NCBI RefSeq assembly: GCF_014697575.1
Contig: NZ_JACJSC010000001.1
Coordinates: 372,001 to 436,000, forward strand
Direction of reading: 5' to 3'
Origin: Planktothrix sp. FACHB-1365
GTDB lineage: Bacteria > Cyanobacteriota > Cyanobacteriia > Cyanobacteriales > Microcoleaceae
Length of the DNA stretch: 64,000 nt
Under the pieces are notes generated by a model, which saw only the letters and a program-made list of their open reading frames with translations, had not been told where the DNA came from and searched no databases. The position numbers and the translations under genes are program-made. This document shows, piece by piece, positions 57,201 to 64,000 of the stretch. How positions within the stretch are numbered: the first letter of the stretch is position 1; every line of letters begins with the position of its first letter.

Positions 57201-58133
57201 GTCGAGGATACTGGCCCAGGTATTGCCTCTGAAGAAATTGATTTATTATTTGAAGCCTTTGCACAAACAGAAACAGGACGAAAATCCAAAGAAGGAACCG
57301 GGTTAGGTTTACCCATCAGTCAACAATTTGTGCAAATGATGGGAGGAAATATTATTGTTAATAGTCTCTTAGGAACAGGAACTTGGGTTAAATTTTTTAT
57401 TCAAATAGGTTTGGCAGATTGTTGTGATATTCAACCCCAACTTTCTAAAAAATCTGTGGTGGGTTTAGCAGCCGGACAACCCACCTATCGGATTTTAATT
57501 GTTGAAGATGCAGTCGAAAATCGCCAAGTTTTAGTAGAACTTTTATCAACAACGGGGTTTGAAGTTCGACAAGCCCTCAACGGTCAAGAAGCCGTAGAAT
57601 TAAGCTTAAGTTGGCAACCCCATTTAATTTGGATGGATATGCGAATGCCGGTTATGGATGGAATAGAAGCCACGCGACGCATTCGGGCAAATGCCCCCTC
57701 GGAAAATTTCCCCATTATTATTGCATTAACAGCAAATGCCTTTAAAGAAGAACGCGCCCAAGTTTTGCAAGCCGGATGTGATGATTTTGTGAGTAAACCC
57801 TTCCAAGATCATATTATCTTTGAAAAAATGGCAGAATATTTAGGGCTAGAATATGAATATGCAGACTCTCAAACCTCAACCCATTTAAACTCCAATTTAG
57901 AAAGAATCTCAACACCGGGAGATTTAAGCTTAGATTGTTTAGTATTAATGCCTCCGGCTTGGATTCAAGAGTTTCATGAAGCGGTATTATGTACTCAAGA
58001 AAAACGGGTTTTTGAGTTAATTCAGGAAATTCCTGAATCCTATTCAGCCTTAGCATTAACCCTCAAAAAATTAGCTGATGAATTTCAATTTGATCAAATT
58101 TTAGCCGTCACAGAAACCCTAATTTTAGGCTAA
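54243..58133 (+). CDS. Hybrid histidine kinase with four GAF domains and a receiver
   Basis: The 1296 residues contain four GAF domains (about 45-215, 240-410, 450-620, 640-795) and a HisKA/HATPase core (His822 in MSHELRTPLNAILGF; GTGLGLPISQQF). A receiver domain (about 1080-1200; Asp1132 in IWMDMRMPVMDG) follows, then a short tail. The GAF domains are of the cyanobacterial phytochrome/CBCR-like type, but at the bilin Cys-His site they read Cys146-Tyr, Cys352-Tyr and Cys549-Tyr in GAF1-3, and no Cys in GAF4. There is no membrane helix. It overlaps the upstream REC-GGDEF gene. The stop codon is the first base triplet of a repeat array. Confidence 0.94.
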   Translation: MSEPEPISSNTEAGEALIQELETLRKRVLQLEKAKSTEPYQVAQQKALFAVISKIRESLDLDSIFKSTAIEVRQLLNADRVGMYRFDPDSQYEWGEFVSEDVLPNFRSALSAKIKDHCFGEHYINYYFYGKIWAADDIYTLPLPRCYAQMLSQFQIRANLVAPLLKGENLWGLLCIHQCSGPREWKESEMEFVRQIATHLGVALQHAEFVKKLQMQSEYLTQAVNQAVEREKAVAAIINKIRQSLQLDTIFTTTTQEVRQLLKADRVVIYRFNADWSGEFLVESKAEGWKSLIEEQKYDLQFGANISQCSLKYLVNPCVTDSYLQETQGGDFTRGEVFRVCDNIYKANFSTCYIQALERYEAQAYAIIAIYQGKQLWGLLAVYQNQSTRHWETSEIKFLVQIGGQLGVAIQQAELLAQTEKQKRDLETILADELRRQAESLVEDAERERALAQVIDKIRRTLDINTIFQTATSELRQLLNADRVAVFQFEPNSYWNYGKFVSENVLFPFCSVLETEIEDHCFGARFAQNYPLGHVLVLPDIYQGGLTDCYVQLLAQFQIKANLVVALLKGDELWGLLCIHQCSTPRQWQKKEIEFVRKIAVQLGVALQQAELLTQAQKRSEEQAKVAEQERALARVIDRIRQTLDIDTIFSATTQEVRQILQCDRVVVYRFISDRRGEFIFESKLSCGIPLEQAEHKNLWLETHFKYPKIDQYQNHQPLIIDDIFNAPLSPSTLKVLQQFQIRAYILVPVFVGEILWGLLGAYQHTSSRHWQPREVSLLTQVANQLGVAIQQAKLLAQLKEAKDTADAANHAKSEFLANMSHELRTPLNAILGFTQILAKHSGLSSVQQEYLRIIERSGEHLLDLINDVLEMSKIEAGRLTLNETSFDLYRLLNNLQEMLELKAEMKGLNLIFERDQNVPQYIKTDESKLRQVLINLLGNAIKFTEVGCVILRVKQDTIFPKSITTEAQNSEPIDVLPEPIKITFEVEDTGPGIASEEIDLLFEAFAQTETGRKSKEGTGLGLPISQQFVQMMGGNIIVNSLLGTGTWVKFFIQIGLADCCDIQPQLSKKSVVGLAAGQPTYRILIVEDAVENRQVLVELLSTTGFEVRQALNGQEAVELSLSWQPHLIWMDMRMPVMDGIEATRRIRANAPSENFPIIIALTANAFKEERAQVLQAGCDDFVSKPFQDHIIFEKMAEYLGLEYEYADSQTSTHLNSNLERISTPGDLSLDCLVLMPPAWIQEFHEAVLCTQEKRVFELIQEIPESYSALALTLKKLADEFQFDQILAVTETLILG

Positions 58134-58437
58134 CAGTAGTAAGCCCTTCAGGGCTTCTTCCTAACACTTCAAATCAATAAAAGAGTCCTGAAGGACTCAC
58201 TACGATTAACAGTAGTAAGCCCTTCAGGGCTTCTTCCTAACACTTCAAATCAATAAAAGAGTCCTGAAGGACTCACTACGATTAACAGTAGTAAGCCCTT
58301 CAGGGCTTCTTCTTAACACTTGAAATCAATAAAAGAGTCCTGAAGGACTCACTACGATTAACAGTAGTAAGCCCTGAAGGGCTTCTTTCTAACACTTAAA
58401 ATCAATAAAAGAGTCCTGAAGGACTCACTACGGTTAA
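58131..58437. repeat. Four 76-bp tandem hairpin repeats between convergent stop codons
   Basis: Units begin with TAACAGTAGTAAG at 58131, 58207, 58283 and 58359, an exact 76-bp period. Each has two hairpins, AAGCCC-TTCA-GGGCTT and GAGTCC-TGAA-GGACTC. The fourth copy has its first loop inverted (TGAA). The TAA of the kinase gene is inside unit 1, and the stop codon of the SpoIID gene is at the end of unit 4. Confidence 0.95.
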
Positions 58438-59594
58438 CGAACTTCAATTTTTGCTAAAGCCGTATTGCGGTAATAATGGGCTAAAATTTGCTGGTAATTG
58501 TATCCACCACGAGCTAAATTATAAGCGCCCCATTGACTTAAACCCACGGCGTGACCAAACCCGCGACCTGTAACCTGAAAACTCGTGGTTCCACTTTTAC
58601 GGCTGATTTGAAACCGAGTGCTACGCAGTCCTAACGCAGAAGCAATATCCTCCCCACTCATCACTCGTGTCCCTTTATCGCCGACTACTTTCATCGCTAG
58701 AATACTGCCAAACGCTGAAGTCCGTTGCGGGGTCATCGTTGTAATATTCCCCACACCCGAAATTCGTTTACTTAAATCCGCTTGCGAAAAGGTTTTTGTC
58801 CACTCAAACACCGGGGTTCCTTGGTCAAAATCAGGAACTCCCCGTAAATAAGGCAAAGGTTCATTCCAAACATCCTCAACATTTTCCGTATGTCCCCCAG
58901 AGGCCGAATGAAACGCCGCTAAAATCGCTTGACCGTTATAGGTTAACACCTGTCCTCTTGTAGCATTCACCGCCGCCACCGTTCCAGTAGACTCCGTAAC
59001 TAATCCTTTATAAACTTGCCAACCTTGGTCATCCCCGACATCAAAAATACCATTGCTGCGTTGACGCTTGTAGAGGGCGTAGGTTCGCGCTGCAACCGCT
59101 TGGGCTTTCAAAGCTTCCTGGGGCCATCCGCCATCCATTTCCGCCCCCAGCACGCTATAGAGATATTCCTCTAAATCGACATAATTAATTGCCGTTAATT
59201 TACCATTCCTCGGCACTAATAACACTCGTCCCCGATACCAACCGTTACCAATCCAAACATTCCCATTATTACTTGGATCAATCCAAAGTTGAGAGCCTTG
59301 CCAATTTCCCAAGGCGACTTTTCCTGATTTTGCTTGAGCGACACCGCCCCCCATGGCCACTAATTCCCCTAGGGCTTGGCCATTACCATCTCGGACAATG
59401 GCTTTGGTGGTACTGCCAACTTTGACTTGATTGGCCCCCTCTTCAATGGCGACTCGTAATAATAATTGAGCCTGGGCTGGGGCTACCCAACACAACCAAA
59501 TTAGCAGCGTTGTCCACCAATAACGCTTAAACCGTTGTAGGGAGGTGGGGAAGGAGACTAAAGGATGCCAAGATTGAGGAACAGAACAAACCAT
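58434..59594 (-). CDS. SpoIID/LytB-domain protein
   Basis: The 386 residues have a signal peptide (about 23-43: RYWWTTLLIWLCWVAPAQAQ) and a SpoIID domain (about 120-385) with YLYSVLGAEMDGGWPQEALK, AQAVAARTYALY, FHSASGGHTENVEDVW and GFGHAVGLSQWGAYNLA. SpoIID proteins are lytic transglycosylases or amidase enhancers; non-sporulating cyanobacteria use relatives in cell-wall remodelling. The active-site glutamate equivalent is probably in the GAEM segment. Single gene. Confidence 0.92.
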   Translation of the reverse strand: MVCSVPQSWHPLVSFPTSLQRFKRYWWTTLLIWLCWVAPAQAQLLLRVAIEEGANQVKVGSTTKAIVRDGNGQALGELVAMGGGVAQAKSGKVALGNWQGSQLWIDPSNNGNVWIGNGWYRGRVLLVPRNGKLTAINYVDLEEYLYSVLGAEMDGGWPQEALKAQAVAARTYALYKRQRSNGIFDVGDDQGWQVYKGLVTESTGTVAAVNATRGQVLTYNGQAILAAFHSASGGHTENVEDVWNEPLPYLRGVPDFDQGTPVFEWTKTFSQADLSKRISGVGNITTMTPQRTSAFGSILAMKVVGDKGTRVMSGEDIASALGLRSTRFQISRKSGTTSFQVTGRGFGHAVGLSQWGAYNLARGGYNYQQILAHYYRNTALAKIEVR

Positions 59595-59689
59595 TGTTGC
59601 GATCAGATCCGGTAAGATGGATAGATTAGAACTGCACCTTGGTTATATAGCATATTTTTTTCGTATTTGAAGATGGAAGGAGCGAGTCA

Positions 59690-60625
59690 ATGCAGATTAC
59701 TTTTTTAGGCACTAGCTCCGGGGTTCCGACACGATCGCGCAATGTTTCCAGTATAGCTCTGCGTTTACCGCAACGGGCTGAAATTTGGTTGTTTGACTGT
59801 GGGGAAGGAACGCAACATCAATTCCTCCGTAGTGATTTAAAAGTCAGCCAAATTAGTCGAATTTTTATTACCCATTTACACGGAGATCATATTTTTGGGT
59901 TAACGGGATTATTAGCCAGTTGTGGGTTAGCGGGAAATGCCAAACGCATTGATATTTATGGGCCAGCAGGATTATCAGATTATTTACAAGCCTGTGTGCG
60001 TTATTCTCAAACCCATTTTTCTTACCCGGTTAAAGTCCATACCATTCAACCGGGAATGATTTTTGAAGACGAAGAATATCAAGTGGTTTGTGGGTATTTG
60101 AAACATCGGGTGACAGCTTTTGGGTATCGGATTATTGAAAAGGATAAACCGGGACGATTTGATGTAGAAAAAGCCAAAAAATTAGGCATTCCACCGGGGC
60201 CAATTTATGCTCAACTTAAACAAGGACAAACGGTTACTTTGGCCGATGGTCGTACGATTCGAGGGACAGAACTTTGTGGAGTTCCCCAAATCGGTCGTAA
60301 ATTTGTTTATTGTACAGATACCGTTTTTTGTGAAGGGGCGGTGGAATTAGCGCAGGATGCGGATGTTTTAGTTCATGAAGCAACGTTCTCCCATCACGAT
60401 GCAGAAATGGCTTTTCAACGATTACATTCCACGTCAACAATGGCGGCACAAGTCGCATTAGCCGCCGGAGCTAAACAGTTAATGATGACCCATTTTAGCC
60501 CCCGTTACGCTCCCGGAAATTCAATTATTTTAGATGATTTATTAACAGAAGCCAGAGCCATTTTTCCTAATACAGATATGGCTTATGATTTCCTGACCCA
60601 TGAAATTCCCCGCCGTCCCTTGTAG
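59690..60625 (+). CDS. rnz: Ribonuclease Z
   Basis: RNase Z removes the 3' trailer from tRNA precursors. The 311 residues show the metallo-beta-lactamase motif HLHGDH (62-67), the [18 protein letters not shown] start and the conserved CDT, HEATF and MMTHFSPRY segments. AAGGAG precedes the ATG. The TAG stop belongs to a copy of the AAGCCC hairpin repeat. Confidence 0.96.
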   Translation: MQITFLGTSSGVPTRSRNVSSIALRLPQRAEIWLFDCGEGTQHQFLRSDLKVSQISRIFITHLHGDHIFGLTGLLASCGLAGNAKRIDIYGPAGLSDYLQACVRYSQTHFSYPVKVHTIQPGMIFEDEEYQVVCGYLKHRVTAFGYRIIEKDKPGRFDVEKAKKLGIPPGPIYAQLKQGQTVTLADGRTIRGTELCGVPQIGRKFVYCTDTVFCEGAVELAQDADVLVHEATFSHHDAEMAFQRLHSTSTMAAQVALAAGAKQLMMTHFSPRYAPGNSIILDDLLTEARAIFPNTDMAYDFLTHEIPRRPL

Positions 60626-60642
60626 TAAGCCCTTCAGGGCTG
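60622..60642. repeat. Single AAGCCC hairpin repeat at the end of rnz
   Basis: GTAGTAAGCCCTTCAGGGCT followed by TTT-rich DNA. The rnz stop codon TAG is part of it. It could act as transcription terminator of rnz because T-rich sequence (GTCTTTTCTTT) follows the hairpin. Confidence 0.8.
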
Positions 60643-60691
60643 TCTTTTCTTTAATTTCCCTATTAATCAATCCCCTTAACCATTCATTATG

Positions 60692-61339
60692 TCAGTTGTC
60701 TAAACCCTGTACATTCTCAATAGCAGCAATCAGTTCAGACGGATGAGAAATTAAAGCATTGGGGTGATGGCGGGCTAAAACCTCGGCGGAATTATATCCC
60801 CAACTCACAGCAATACTTTTAATTTTAGATTTTCTAGCTGCATTAATATCTCTCGTTTCATCCCCAATATAAATAGCTTGCTGGGGTTCTATTCTTTCTT
60901 GTTTTAATAATTGGTTAATGATTTTATGTTTGCCAAACAAATTAATTCCTGAATAGATATTCTTGAAATAATTAATTAAATCATAACGAGATAAAATTGT
61001 AATTACATTAATTTTAGAGTTAGAGGTAATAATATAAAGAGTATAATTCTGCTCCTGCAATTGTCGGAGAATCTCAGGAATTGTAGGGAATAAATCAATC
61101 TGTTGTAAATCCTGATTTAACTCAGAAATCACTCGCTTCAGTAAAAAAGGCAGTTTAAATAGAGAAATTCCCGATTGTTGAATAATCTGCCAAGAGCTTA
61201 AATTTTGAATTTGAGCGAGAGTGTCAGGGTTAGTCGGGGAATAACCAAATTCCCCCGATAAACGATTGGTAATTGTAACCACCGTATGTAGGGTATCCGC
61301 TAAAGTTCCATCAAAGTCAAAAATAATAATCTGATTCAT
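60692..61339 (-). CDS. HAD-family phosphatase
   Basis: The 215 residues contain motif I IIFDFDGTLADT (nucleophile Asp and acid Asp), motif II with ITSNSK, a Lys and motif III/IV in AIYIGDETRDINAARKSKIK. The alpha-helical cap and SIAVSWGYNSAEVLARHHP resemble phosphoglycolate phosphatase-like enzymes, but the substrate is uncertain. It is convergent with rnz and lies 66 bp from it. Confidence 0.9.
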   Translation of the reverse strand: MNQIIIFDFDGTLADTLHTVVTITNRLSGEFGYSPTNPDTLAQIQNLSSWQIIQQSGISLFKLPFLLKRVISELNQDLQQIDLFPTIPEILRQLQEQNYTLYIITSNSKINVITILSRYDLINYFKNIYSGINLFGKHKIINQLLKQERIEPQQAIYIGDETRDINAARKSKIKSIAVSWGYNSAEVLARHHPNALISHPSELIAAIENVQGLDN

Positions 61340-61841
61340 AGATTCAGGGGTTTAGTCTGGGTTTGAGATTAGCACTCAACATAGAATCAATATTTGAGTT
61401 TGTATAAGATTAATAAATATGTCTACCCAGAGATTAATATTTACCTCATTATCTCTAAAAGTGGGGTTTAATCCCGGATTGAATATTTTTCAAAAATCCA
61501 TGATCTTGCGGAGATGGAAACCCTCTTATATTAACAATATAATAATCCGCTCAATCACCCGCCCATTTCCTATAATATAGATAGGGTTTGTCCCGGTGAA
61601 ATACAAGAATTTGGTTAATTCTTTAAATAAAAGCTTAGAACTATAAAAGTTCTGTAAAACTTACAAGAATTTTTCGGGAATGGGGTGACAAAGCCAGAAG
61701 GTTTGCTAATGTAGTAATAACCGCTTGTATGAATCACTCTGGTTGCTGAGATGTCCCCCCTCTAGGGAGATAACCAGAACAACCGGGTCAAGAGTTAAGG
61801 GTAACAGTAACCAGTAGGATATTCACACACAGGAGTTCCAA
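61340..61841. other. Long 5' region upstream of the PEP-CTERM gene
   Basis: 502 bp without a gene, between the HAD gene (minus) and the PEP-CTERM gene (plus). TATAATATAG near 61571 is a possible -10 element. The hairpin at 61738-61778 and a good ribosome-binding site (AGGAG, 61831-61835) suggest a long untranslated leader. Confidence 0.45.
61738..61778 (+). promoter_or_regulatory. Hairpin in the probable leader of the PEP-CTERM gene
   Basis: TCTGGTT (61738-61744) pairs with AACCAGA (61772-61778); the loop holds ATGTCCCCCCTCTAGGGAG, which could pair further. It is 63 bp upstream of the start codon. Not a recognised riboswitch. Confidence 0.35.
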
Positions 61842-62612
61842 ATGAAAACTAGATTCTTCACCACTTTAATCTCAACCTTGGCTTTAACAGGTGTTTACGC
61901 TACATCTGCTCAAGCAGTAGGATTCAAGTTCAAAACCAACTATTCCACCGATGCCAACTTGTGGAAAGGTGACATCTTTTTAAATTCAGTTGAATTTAAG
62001 AGTAAAACCTATAATAATTTCTCCCTCGTAAACAAAGTTGATATTATCGACAATGACCTCTGGACGAAAGGAAATACTGGGGCTGCCAGTAGCGATAAAG
62101 GGGATCAAGCATCAGGAATTAAAGCAGAAGCTCCCACAGCAAGCGATTTAGTTGCTTCTCTGGGAAATCTGAATTTAAGCAATATTGTTGATACAGAAGA
62201 CAACGGCAGTTTCACCCTGGACTTGTTCTTTGCAAAACCAGCAGATAATTTCCTGTTCTTTGAACGGGGTAAAAACAGCAAACTGGATGTTCAAGCTGTG
62301 TTTACTGATGGTTCATTGGGGTCGGTCGTTAACTTAGATTCAAAAAAATGGGACTACGCTGGCTATAAACTCGATACCACAGAAATTACGGGCGCTCAAC
62401 AAGTAGGTTCTTTCGGTCTGAGTTTGTCAGACTTAGGCGTAACCAATGCCAAATCGTTCAAAAGTCTGCGGTTGATCAGCGAAGCCGATTTCAAAGGCCC
62501 TGACTTTAAAGTGGTGGGTACGAATGTGTCTGTTCCTGAACCCACAACCGTTTTAGGTTTAGGTTTAGTCGGCGCTGCTTTAGCAATGTCTCGTCGCAAA
62601 AAAGCTCACTAA
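61842..62612 (+). CDS. PEP-CTERM sorting-domain protein
   Basis: The 256 residues start with a signal peptide (TLISTLALTGVYATSAQA). The mature domain is rich in Asn, Asp and Lys, a beta-type with DTEDNGSFTLDLFFAKPADN and LDLFFAKPADNFLFFERGKN. The last 26 residues hold the PEP-CTERM tripartite signal: VPEPTTVL, a hydrophobic helix (GLGLVGAALAMS) and RRKKAH. PEP-CTERM proteins are exported and processed by an exosortase (EpsH type), which is not in this window. It has a very good ribosome-binding site. Role at the surface or in extracellular polysaccharide is inference. Confidence 0.92.
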   Translation: MKTRFFTTLISTLALTGVYATSAQAVGFKFKTNYSTDANLWKGDIFLNSVEFKSKTYNNFSLVNKVDIIDNDLWTKGNTGAASSDKGDQASGIKAEAPTASDLVASLGNLNLSNIVDTEDNGSFTLDLFFAKPADNFLFFERGKNSKLDVQAVFTDGSLGSVVNLDSKKWDYAGYKLDTTEITGAQQVGSFGLSLSDLGVTNAKSFKSLRLISEADFKGPDFKVVGTNVSVPEPTTVLGLGLVGAALAMSRRKKAH

Positions 62613-62689
62613 GGCAAAATACGCTCGCTACCATCAACATCTCTAAACTTGTCTCCGTCCCATCAAACTGAAAAACTGATTATTTAAAG

Positions 62690-62741
62690 TTGCGATCGCT
62701 TATTTCTCAAAATCGAGGGATAGGCGATCGCAATTTTTTTC
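62690..62741 (+). terminator. HIP1-containing terminator after the PEP-CTERM gene
   Basis: TTGCGATCGC (62690-62699) pairs with GCGATCGCAA (62724-62733), followed by a T-run. Both arms are HIP1 octamers. It lies 77 bp after the stop codon and just before the convergent YciI stop codon. Confidence 0.7.
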
Positions 62742-62742
62742 C

Positions 62743-63012
62743 TTAATAAACTTGTATCCAGGCTTTCACATCATATTCTGTCCAGATCCCATTTTGCCAA
62801 TAGGGGTCAGACTCGACTAACTGACGCACCGTTGCTTCATCTTCGGCTTCATAAATGCCAAATACCTTTGTGACATCCTGAGTCGGGCCAATTGTTAATA
62901 AAACCCCCGACTCTTTTTGTTGTTTTAATCCTTCCAAATGGGCTGCGCGATAGGGTTCGCGCTTTTCCAGAACATCCTCGCAATAGGTTCCAAACATGAC
63001 ATATTTTGGCAT
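62743..63012 (-). CDS. YciI-family protein
   Basis: The 89 residues match the YciI fold: KYVMFGTYCEDVLEKREPYR, AHLEGLKQQKESGVLLTIGP and YWQNGIWTEYDVKAWIQVY, with the family His and Asp in RAAHLEG and ESDP. Members are small dimeric ferredoxin-like proteins, some with enzymatic roles. Function here is unknown. It lies 91 bp downstream of pheT on the same strand. Confidence 0.88.
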   Translation of the reverse strand: MPKYVMFGTYCEDVLEKREPYRAAHLEGLKQQKESGVLLTIGPTQDVTKVFGIYEAEDEATVRQLVESDPYWQNGIWTEYDVKAWIQVY

Positions 63013-63103
63013 AGTTGTTGATGGTTGATAGTTGACTGTTATCTGTTATTTGTAGGGGCGGGGTTTTCCCACCCGCAAGTCCCCCCGCCCCCAGGACAAA
63101 CAC
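63013..63103. repeat. GC-rich imperfect palindrome between pheT and the YciI gene
   Basis: GGGGCGGGG (about 63054) and CCCCCCGCCCCC (about 63080) flank a loop with TTTTCCCACCCGC. It is reminiscent of other interspersed palindromes and could end the pheT transcript. Confidence 0.45.
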
Positions 63104-64000
63104 CTAACTTCTGAGATTAACGTTAAATTGCTGCACTAAAGCATCTCGGACTTTTTGTTGTAAAGGGTCAATATCCGTATCCGTTAACGTGCGATCGCTC
63201 ACCCGGTAAACTAAACGAAACGCTAAACTGCGTTGACCTTCCGGGACATTTTTACCCCGATATTCATCAAAAACTTCCACCGATTCTAATAAATTTCCTG
63301 CGGCTTTGGTAATACAGCGTTCAAGTTCGGACACGGGAACTTCGACGGGGACGAAAAAGGCAATATCTCGATCCGATGCTGGGAATGTTGAAAAAGGTTT
63401 GAATTTCCGAACTAAATTAGAAGGACGGTTCATCGCCTCTAATAATATTGATAACTGAAATTCAAAGGCATAAACTTGATTCGGTAAATCCTGTTTTTGA
63501 CACAATTGCGGATGGAGTTGTCCGAAAATTCCTAAGCGTTTTCCTTGTAGCCATAAAGAAGCGGTGCGTCCAGGGTGTAAATGTTCTATTGTAGATTCCG
63601 GTTTATATTCAACGGTTAAATTTAAACGCTGAAATACCGCTTCTAAAATGCCTTTCGCTTCAAACCAAGTCATCGGTTGTTCTTGACCACTGCGAACCCA
63701 ACGCCCAAAACTGCGATCGCCTCCCATAATACCCGCTAAAGCATCTTGTTCCTTATATTGATCCCCTTCTTTCCAAAAAATCCGCCCAATTTCAAAGCCA
63801 TTTAACGGCCCATTACCATTTTGTAAATTATAAACAAAGGCATCAATTAACCCGGTTAACATTTCCGTGCGTAATGCCGAATATTCCACAAACAAAGGGT
63901 TATCTAAAACAACTTGATTTTCCCCTTCAGTTTTCACTAAAGAATAGTGCATTAATTCCGTTAAGCCTTCCCCTCGGAAAGTCGCCCGAATTTGTCGCAT
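63104..64000 (-). CDS. pheT: Phenylalanyl-tRNA synthetase beta subunit, C-terminal part
   Basis: The frame is open at the window edge, so the visible 298 residues are the C-terminal part of PheT (about 800 residues in full). The residues shown begin in the catalytic-like core ([47 protein letters not shown]). They end with the FDX-ACB anticodon-binding domain (about 200-298; [32 protein letters not shown]). The 5' end lies beyond 64000; the ATG at the edge is internal. The subunit forms an (alpha-beta)2 enzyme with PheS, which is not seen here. Confidence 0.97.
   Translation of the reverse strand: MRQIRATFRGEGLTELMHYSLVKTEGENQVVLDNPLFVEYSALRTEMLTGLIDAFVYNLQNGNGPLNGFEIGRIFWKEGDQYKEQDALAGIMGGDRSFGRWVRSGQEQPMTWFEAKGILEAVFQRLNLTVEYKPESTIEHLHPGRTASLWLQGKRLGIFGQLHPQLCQKQDLPNQVYAFEFQLSILLEAMNRPSNLVRKFKPFSTFPASDRDIAFFVPVEVPVSELERCITKAAGNLLESVEVFDEYRGKNVPEGQRSLAFRLVYRVSDRTLTDTDIDPLQQKVRDALVQQFNVNLRS

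Overview
The window looks like chromosomal DNA from a filamentous cyanobacterium, most likely an oscillatorialean of the Planktothrix type. Evidence: moderately AT-rich DNA, many GCGATCGC (HIP1) octamers, and cyanobacterium-typical families (COP23 protein, DUF1818, VMAP-like NB-ARC ATPase, Uma2/DUF820 proteins, PEP-CTERM protein, rpoZ of cyanobacterial type). Dispersed palindromes and heptameric tandem repeats are abundant. The genus is an inference; no rRNA is present.

Layout. 0-5 kb: a repeat protein with a PPC-like end, gatA, a catalytic-domain-less IS630-type HTH protein, and a COP23/trypsin-like protease pair. 5-11.7 kb: a b-type cytochrome, an HTH gene fragment, an FAD oxidoreductase, a REC-GGDEF-EAL protein, hisA and two unknown proteins. 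11.9-16.4 kb: the type IV pilus motor operon pilB-pilT-pilC. 16.9-22.8 kb: grpE-dnaK-dnaJ, then a TusA-like gene overlapping rsgA. 22.8-28.5 kb: an accessory patch with an NB-ARC ATPase, a stand-alone ParB-like domain, a membrane-anchored multi-zinc-ribbon protein, a Phd-type antitoxin gene broken by one stop codon, a deleted Uma2 gene, and an intact Uma2-AbiEii-like pair. 28.5-44.1 kb: cupin, leuC-leuD, a BMP lipoprotein followed by a sensor kinase, uvrC, DUF29-Uma2, a TldE/PmbA-like protein, a second kinase and phosphoglucomutase. 44.3-48.2 kb: a BrnT/CopG-type toxin-antitoxin pair, a hexapeptide acetyltransferase, tRNA-Pro(GGG), the rpoZ cluster and an SGNH hydrolase. 48.3-51.4 kb: ureF, ureG, ureD and ureA, without ureB, ureC or ureE. 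51.5-64 kb: an HtrA/Deg protease, a REC-GGDEF protein overlapping a 1296-residue four-GAF hybrid kinase, a SpoIID protein, RNase Z, a HAD phosphatase, a PEP-CTERM protein, a YciI protein and the 3' part of pheT.

How genes work together. Clear functional units are the pilus ATPases with their platform protein, the Hsp70 machine, the isopropylmalate isomerase pair, the urease accessory genes, the toxin-antitoxin pair and the overlapping diguanylate cyclase/hybrid kinase pair. Signalling genes are prominent: three histidine kinases and two cyclic-di-GMP proteins.

The most distinctive structure is a family of short hairpin repeats (core AAGCCC-TTCA-GGGCTT). It occurs as tandem arrays with periods of 40, 47, 76 or 82-85 bp. 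At four loci a copy starts at or directly after a stop codon, and the four-base loop is found in both orientations. The best candidate for an undescribed gene system is the 22.8-28.5 kb patch, in particular the Uma2-AbiEii-like gene pair that lacks the usual AbiEi antitoxin.
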